Assembly: GCA_964469555.1 (NCBI GenBank)
Contig: CAYYAQ010000001.1
Coordinates: forward strand, 62,001 to 126,000
Direction: 5' to 3'
Origin: CAYYAQ01 sp964469555
GTDB taxonomy: Bacteria; Planctomycetota; UBA1135; UBA2386
DNA length: 64,000 nt
Below, piece by piece: positions 59,575 to 64,000 of the stretch. A model generated the notes under the pieces. It was given only the letters and a program-made list of their open reading frames with translations. It was not told the origin of the DNA and made no database searches. The translations under genes and the position numbers were made by a program. Every line of letters starts with the position of its first letter. Position 1 is the first letter of the stretch.

Positions 59575-59718
59575 GGCGGTCAGGACTCTCACAGCGTGGT
59601 CGTCGCCCGTAGGTGTCTGGTCAGGGCACTGTGTGAATGCACGGGCGTGTCGCGCCCAACAAACTTCTTAGCACCGGTCTGTACGCACACCGGGGTCCAG
59701 ATTCGAATGGGAGGTCGC

Positions 59719-60395
59719 ATGAATCGTCTGTGGTTGGTGCTCAATGTTCTTCTCACGTTGATCCTCGTCGTTTGCCTGGCGACCCAGTTCGAACCCGATC
59801 CCGCGCTTGCCGAGACGAAACCCGCAACGCTGACCGCAGAGGACCTGCATGTCCTGCGGGTGGACGTCGATTCCGGTGGCCCCGAGCGCATCATGCTCTC
59901 GTTTCACGCGCCCATGGTCGACGCCGACGAGTTGGGCGGAGAACCGGCGGACCTCGGGCTGACCCTCGAACCCGAGAACCGGCTCATCGGAGTCTGGCAC
60001 GACGAGGAGGCGCTCGCGTTGACGCCCGCCCGTCCGCTCCGTCGCGCGACGCGATACACGATCCACCTCGGTCGCGCTTTCATCGCCCCGAACGGTCTCC
60101 AGTTTGTGTTCGATACGCCCTCCGTCATCGTCGGCTTCGACATTCCGGTCGACGAATCGTCTCTGCGCGAGAAGCTCGAAGTCAGTTCTCGCGGGCGCCG
60201 CGTGCCGGTCGAGGTGACCGACACGCAACTCGCGGACGAAAACTCGTTCCGCGTCGTGTTGCGTTCGGCAGAAGACCTGGACCTTGTCGACGTCCACGTG
60301 CACGCGGGTCTGAAACCCGCGCAGGGCGACGCCGGCGCGATGGGCGTCGGTGAGCCTGCTGACGTTCCGAAACCTCCCGGCGATCCGCTTGTGGT
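59719..60395 (+). pseudogene. 5' fragment of an alpha-2-macroglobulin (yfhM-type) gene
   Basis: From an ATG at 59719 with GGGAGG ahead of it, a signal anchor (LWLVLNVLLTLILVVCLATQ) precedes about 200 residues resembling the N-terminal macroglobulin-like domains of bacterial alpha-2-macroglobulins: RIMLSFHAPMVDADEL, GVWHDEEALALTPARPLRRATRYTIHL, FDIPVDESSLREKLEV. Intact proteins have about 1500-1900 residues with a CLEQ thioester or MG domains. Here the homology ends at about residue 225 (PLVVIRG) and the frame runs into unrelated sequence that belongs to the pbpC fragment in another frame. Confidence 0.6.
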
Positions 60396-60799
60396 GATCC
60401 GTGGGCCATGGACAATTCGCCGAACTACTGCGGCGGTTGGGTCTTCCGGTCGATCCGCGCGGGGTCCACCTGGACGCGGCGTTGGGAGCGATGTCGGCCT
60501 CGCCGTTCCAGATGGCTCGTGCGCAGTGTCGGTTCGTCGGAAGCGTTTGGCATCTCGGTCAGCGCCGGGGCCCGGTGCAGCGTGTGTTGGATGCCCTTTC
60601 CCGTCTTGGATCCACGGGCGGCGCCGTCGCGTTCAAGGCGGGAACACCGTCTGGTCGCAGAGACGCGTGGTGCGTGGCGATCACGGGGATGTGTGTGGCC
60701 GTGGTTTGGATCGGCAACCCGTCCGGGCGCGGTGGGCCGGGGCTCATCGGCAGCGAAGCCGGGGCGCGATTGATGGCGCGTGTCGTCGACTCGCTTTGA
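60396..60799 (+). pseudogene. 3' fragment of a PBP1C (pbpC-type) transpeptidase gene
   Basis: In a frame different from the preceding fragment, 132 residues match the end of a penicillin-binding protein 1C transpeptidase domain: GQFAELLRRLGL, LDAALGAMSASPFQMARAQ, VAFKAGTPSGRRDAWCVAITG (the KTG box region with KAG here) and VVWIGNPSGRGG. The catalytic SxxK serine and the whole transglycosylase domain are missing. The 5' boundary coincides with the end of the alpha-2-macroglobulin fragment, so one internal deletion explains both pieces. Confidence 0.6.
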
Positions 60800-60947
60800 T
60801 GCCAGCGAGCCATTCGATTGTAGGACCACGGATTCGAAGGGCTGCACTTGCTTATGTTTCCTCTCTCAATCACACTGAGGGCCTCTGTGTTGCCACAACA
60901 CTCGCCGTGCGGGCAACGGCCATCCCCGTTCTCACTCCATCTCTCTC

Positions 60948-61238
60948 ATGGTTGCACAGTTGGACATCGCTGAGGTCAAGCGCCGCCTGCGTACCGTTCG
61001 CGGCGAACTGAACATTTCACAGAGGGAAGCCGCGGTTCGCGCGAGCATCTCGAAGTCAGTCTTGGAGAAGTACGAATCGCGGGAGAACCAGCGAATTCCG
61101 AACACCAGGCAACTCTTCCAACTAGCGGAGGCCTACGGCGTGTCCGTCGATTTTCTGCTGGTGCGGGACGTGAGCGTGGCCCCCGCCGTCAGCGGGGGTC
61201 CAGGCCTTCAACGGCACCTGAGCGACAGTCTCGCGTAG
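60948..61238 (+). CDS. XRE-family helix-turn-helix transcriptional regulator
   Basis: 96 residues. A Cro/CI-type HTH occupies residues 8-71: LRTVRGELNISQREAAVRASISKSVLEKYE is read as helices 1-4 with the recognition helix around ISKSVLEKYES, and PNTRQLFQLAEAYGVSVDFLL closes the domain. It is a short, single-domain DNA-binding protein. The 148 bases upstream hold no gene; the next gene on the + strand is the sulfatase. Target unknown. Confidence 0.85.
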   Translation: MVAQLDIAEVKRRLRTVRGELNISQREAAVRASISKSVLEKYESRENQRIPNTRQLFQLAEAYGVSVDFLLVRDVSVAPAVSGGPGLQRHLSDSLA

Positions 61239-61258
61239 AGGCGGCGATGTTGGTTCGG

Positions 61259-62239
61259 CTAGAAGCGGAAGCCGACCGTGAACATGAAGCCCTTGAACTC
61301 TGTCTCGGTGTGGGGCAACTGTCGCACGACCCCGTTTCGGTCTCTCTCGCGATTGGACTGACTAATCGACGTCTCGTTGAGGTGGTACGACGCGCCGAAG
61401 ATAGCCTTCCCGACCACGAGGCGCAGCCCCGGTTCGACGCCGAGAGTCGTTCCCCGCGAGGTGTAGTCCCTGCGGGTGATTTCGTCGTCGATGTAGGTGT
61501 AGTGCACGCCGGCTGACAGCGTGACGTAGGCCTTCAACGTGAAGTTGTCCCTGTCGAAGATGGTCAGCGTCGGTTCGAGTTCGAGTCGGACCCCGATGTT
61601 GTTGTACGAAGTGTAGTTGCCGGTCGAGTTCTGCTCCGCGCTGATCAGGCTGTAGTACGGGCCGATTCGAAATGGGCCCTGGAACTGCCCCTTGCCGATG
61701 CGCTTGGTGAAGAACATGAAGACGTCCGGCTGATCGAGGCCGGTGGATCCGACCGTGTTTTGATAGGCGTTGTGCTTCGCGTCGTAGATCTTGAGGTCGA
61801 CTCCGGCGCCGGTCCCGCGGCTGTTCGTCGCACCGGTTCGGAATCGGAATACCTCGGCGCCGTTGTCATCCACGCCGCGAGCATCTTTGAAGTCGTAGTC
61901 TCCTCCTGCCCACGACAGCAGCGCCCAAGTGCGGCGGTGATTCGAGTCCCGGTCGTCGCGATTCCGGTTCCGTGGCCAGTCGGGGTCGTCTCGGCGATCC
62001 TGGTCCTTCTTTGCCTCCTGCGTCCGTCGCTCACGATCCTGCTTGCGCCGCTCATTGCGTTGCTTCGCCTCGCGCTCTTGGCTCTCCTTGTTTTGGGGTG
62101 CAGCGTCTACGCTATCGTCGGTGAGCACGGCGACTTGAAAGTCCGGTGCCTTGGTCACAGCGCGTTCAGGCCCCACGCCGCATGCGGGGAGCAGGCACAG
62201 AGCCAGAAGGATGATTGAAGGCACGGGGGTCTTGGACAT
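61259..62239 (-). CDS. Outer-membrane beta-barrel lipoprotein-like protein
   Basis: 326 residues from the ATG at 62239; a GTG at 62254 is an alternative. The N-terminus is a lipoprotein signal (ILLALCLLPAC). A strongly charged linker (about 50-100, rich in Arg, Asp, Lys and Gln: QEREAKQRNERRKQDRERR) is followed by about 220 residues of alternating-hydrophobicity strands that end in phenylalanine (GFMFTVGFRF), the usual end of an outer-membrane barrel. Strands such as GVRLELEPTLTIFD and LKAYVTLSAGVHYTYID support this. Function unknown. Its 3' end is 20 bases from the XRE stop. Confidence 0.75.
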   Translation of the reverse strand: MSKTPVPSIILLALCLLPACGVGPERAVTKAPDFQVAVLTDDSVDAAPQNKESQEREAKQRNERRKQDRERRTQEAKKDQDRRDDPDWPRNRNRDDRDSNHRRTWALLSWAGGDYDFKDARGVDDNGAEVFRFRTGATNSRGTGAGVDLKIYDAKHNAYQNTVGSTGLDQPDVFMFFTKRIGKGQFQGPFRIGPYYSLISAEQNSTGNYTSYNNIGVRLELEPTLTIFDRDNFTLKAYVTLSAGVHYTYIDDEITRRDYTSRGTTLGVEPGLRLVVGKAIFGASYHLNETSISQSNRERDRNGVVRQLPHTETEFKGFMFTVGFRF

Positions 62240-62342
62240 GATCGGGTTGGCCACTTATGGTTCTGAGGGATTGTATTTGAGCAGAGCGAGGTCGGCACCA
62301 AAAGGCAGGAATCTCGTCGTGGGTTCCGTACAACCCCATCCC

Positions 62343-63782
62343 ATGGTCCGATTGTTCGTCATCTCGTTGCTCGCGTTTGGTTTCTTGCTATCCGTCGGCG
62401 TCGCCCAGGATCGATCGGGTCGTGACGCCGAGACCGCGAAGCGACCGCAGCCGAACATTCTGCTCATCACGGCAGACGACCTCAACTACGACTCCGTGGG
62501 CGTCTACGGGTGCGAGGTCGAAGGCATCACGCCGCACATCGACAAGCTCGCCAGCGAGGGGATTCGCTTCGAGCGTGCACACGTCACGATCGCGGTCTGT
62601 CAGCCGTGTCGCTCTGTGTTGATGACCGGGCGGTATCCTCACCACAATGGTGCGCGCGGGTTCCAGCCGATCAAGAAAGGCGTCCCGACGGTGACGGGCG
62701 TTGTGCGCGAGGCGGGTTACTTCAACGGCATTCTCGGCAAGACGCGGCACCTGGCGCCCGCGGCCCAGTTTGCGTGGGACGTGAAGGTCGAGAAGACGCG
62801 ACTCGGCACCGGTCGCGCGCCGAAACGCTACTACGAAGAGGTCGTTCGCTTCCTCAAAGTGGCGAAGGAGCGCAAGCAGCCATTCTTCCTGATGGCGAAC
62901 TCTCACGATCCCCACCGTCCGTTCGCGGGAAGTCAGCAGGAAAAGAACAAGGCGAAGCGGGGCAAGGAGGAGTTCCCACCGGCGAGTCGCTACTACAAGC
63001 CGAAGGAAGTGACGGTGCCGGGTTTTCTTCCGGATCTTCCACAGGTGCGCAAGGAGCTCGCCCAGTACTTCACTTCGGTCCATCGCTGCGACGAGACAGT
63101 CGGTGAGATCCTGCGCGCGCTGAAGGAGTCTGGCATGGAGGACAACACGGTGGTCGTGTTCATCAGTGACCACGGCATGGCCTTCCCGTTCGCGAAGACG
63201 AACGTCTACTTCTCTAGCACGAAAGTGCCCTGGATCGTCCGCTGGCCGAAGAAGATCGAGGCCGGCGCCATCGACGAGACGCACTTCGTCTCCGGAATCG
63301 ATTTCATGCCGACGGTGCTCGATATCGCAGGCGTCGCCGGACCGAAGTCCATGGACGGTCGTACATTTCTGCCGCTGTTGCGCGGTAAGAAGCAGAAGGG
63401 TCGCGTGCAAGTGCTCACGGTGTTCCACCGCACGGCTGGCAGAAACAACTACCCGATGCGCTGTCTGCAGAATGGGCGATTCGGCTACATCCGCAACGCG
63501 TGGTCGGACGGGAAGAAGGTGTTCAGGAACGAGTCGATGGCAGGCTTGACGTTCCGCGCGATGAAGCGGGCGGGCGCCAACGACCCCGAGATCGCGGCGC
63601 GGGTCAAGCTGTTCCAGTTGCGGGTCAAGGAGGAGTTCTACGACTTCGAGAAGGACCCGAACGCGCTGAACAACCTCGCCGCCGACCCACGGTTCACCGA
63701 GGTCGTGGCGAAGATGCGCGCGGAGATGTGGGCGATCCTCGAACGCACGGGTGACCCCGAACTCCCGCTCTTCCGCAATTAG
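62343..63782 (+). CDS. Secreted type I sulfatase
   Basis: 479 residues from the ATG at 62343, giving a signal peptide ending VGVAQ. The sulfatase fold is clear: PNILLITADDLNYDSVGVYG (metal aspartates), the formylglycine motif VCQPCRSVLMTGRYP (C-x-P-x-R, Cys at about 93), ANSHDPHRPF, FISDHGMAFPFAKTNVYFSSTKVPWIVRWP and the typical C-terminal FYDFEKDPNALNNLA. The cysteine must be converted to formylglycine by a sulfatase-modifying enzyme encoded elsewhere. It should hydrolyse sulphate esters, probably on marine polysaccharides. Confidence 0.95.
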   Translation: MVRLFVISLLAFGFLLSVGVAQDRSGRDAETAKRPQPNILLITADDLNYDSVGVYGCEVEGITPHIDKLASEGIRFERAHVTIAVCQPCRSVLMTGRYPHHNGARGFQPIKKGVPTVTGVVREAGYFNGILGKTRHLAPAAQFAWDVKVEKTRLGTGRAPKRYYEEVVRFLKVAKERKQPFFLMANSHDPHRPFAGSQQEKNKAKRGKEEFPPASRYYKPKEVTVPGFLPDLPQVRKELAQYFTSVHRCDETVGEILRALKESGMEDNTVVVFISDHGMAFPFAKTNVYFSSTKVPWIVRWPKKIEAGAIDETHFVSGIDFMPTVLDIAGVAGPKSMDGRTFLPLLRGKKQKGRVQVLTVFHRTAGRNNYPMRCLQNGRFGYIRNAWSDGKKVFRNESMAGLTFRAMKRAGANDPEIAARVKLFQLRVKEEFYDFEKDPNALNNLAADPRFTEVVAKMRAEMWAILERTGDPELPLFRN

Positions 63783-63859
63783 CGCGCTTTCTGCTGACAG
63801 CCACCGAACGCTGGCACGTATGCGTGGTCCTCACCAAGCCCCTGGCTACAAGAGTCGTC

Positions 63860-64000
63860 ATGAACCTCCCTTCTCCCCTCGCATTTGTCCCGGTTGTCCT
63901 GTTTTGCGCGAGTAGCGTTCTCGCGCAGATCGAGAGGCCCATCCCGTATCCGATCCCGCAGGGGGCGCAGTGGAAGAACGCGGTCGCCGGTGGGACGCGG
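63860..64000 (+). CDS. Secreted protein, N-terminal part only (possibly M1-family peptidase)
   Basis: An ATG at 63860 opens a frame that runs off the window after 47 codons. A signal peptide (LAFVPVVLFCASSVLAQ) is followed by IERPIPYPIPQGAQWKNAVAGGTR. Exported M1-family metallopeptidases of related bacteria often begin with a similar (F/W)xxAVxxGTR stretch before the peptidase domain, so this is a tentative suggestion. The catalytic part is outside the window. Confidence 0.45.
   Translation, partial: MNLPSPLAFVPVVLFCASSVLAQIERPIPYPIPQGAQWKNAVAGGTR

Noticed and set aside
1..64000. UGA reassigned as a sense codon throughout the genome
   Set aside because: Many intact genes end in TGA with tight overlaps to the next start (for example at 13174, 14303, 17620, 22004), so TGA is a normal stop; the two internal UGAs need a specific explanation.
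1..64000. CRISPR arrays, tRNA or rRNA genes, insertion sequences
   Set aside because: I saw no regularly spaced repeats, no cloverleaf-like sequence with CCA context, and no transposase-like protein.

Overview
The window is high-GC, densely coding bacterial chromosome that reads like a free-living, probably marine member of the Planctomycetota. That placement is an inference. It rests on a secreted sulfatase, a DUF6797-type propeller protein paired with a pentahaem cytochrome, a PQQ-like propeller with EF-hands, an FG-GAP repeat protein, secreted proteins sharing a C-terminal module, and a Gld-type ABC operon. I saw no rRNA, tRNA, CRISPR array or insertion sequence.

Layout. 1-11 kb: a DUF2779/Cas4-like nuclease cut by the window edge, a membrane protein, a sensor kinase, a PqqB-type metallo-hydrolase, a methyltransferase, two tandem secreted paralogues, a GNAT enzyme, an arsJ-type organoarsenical exporter and a sialidase remnant. 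12.0-22.5 kb: twelve genes on the + strand, nearly all joined by short stop/start overlaps. They encode a dehydroquinate-synthase-like cyclase, a cupin, a nucleotidyltransferase, a ROK kinase, a DegT aminotransferase, a GH4 enzyme, a radical SAM/SPASM enzyme, a sugar isomerase, two unknowns, a P-loop kinase with a novel N-terminal domain, and a Nudix hydrolase. A GT4 glycosyltransferase converges on the end. This looks like an undescribed (amino)cyclitol or unusual-sugar pathway. The cyclase/ROK kinase/nucleotidyltransferase/aminotransferase set resembles that of validamycin- and acarbose-type pathways. 24-32 kb: gcvP, an MscS channel, an M28 peptidase, and a peroxiredoxin whose peroxidatic cysteine codon is an in-frame UGA with a SECIS-like hairpin, so very probably a selenoprotein. 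32-43 kb: an FG-GAP protein with a second in-frame UGA, a decayed monooxygenase, a ferredoxin-NADP reductase, a hybrid kinase that lacks both phosphoacceptor residues, and the propeller/cytochrome pair. 43-50 kb: a Gld-like ABC operon ending in a DUF4340-parvulin fusion, then an orphan senB (selenosugar synthase) homologue. 50-64 kb: PQQ-propeller protein, beta-CASP nuclease, secreted protein, a cytidylyltransferase/MetE-like/GT-C operon, glpK, a deletion scar joining alpha-2-macroglobulin to pbpC sequence, an XRE regulator, an outer-membrane protein, a sulfatase, and the start of one more secreted protein.

Two themes stand out: the tightly coupled cyclitol-type operon, and a selenium signature (Sec-peroxiredoxin plus SenB). 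Several genes carry single-base frameshifts (about 11.7, 23.9-24.1, 32.6 and 53.0 kb). These could be real decay or assembly errors, and they bear on how far the in-frame UGAs can be trusted, although the UGAs are not indels.
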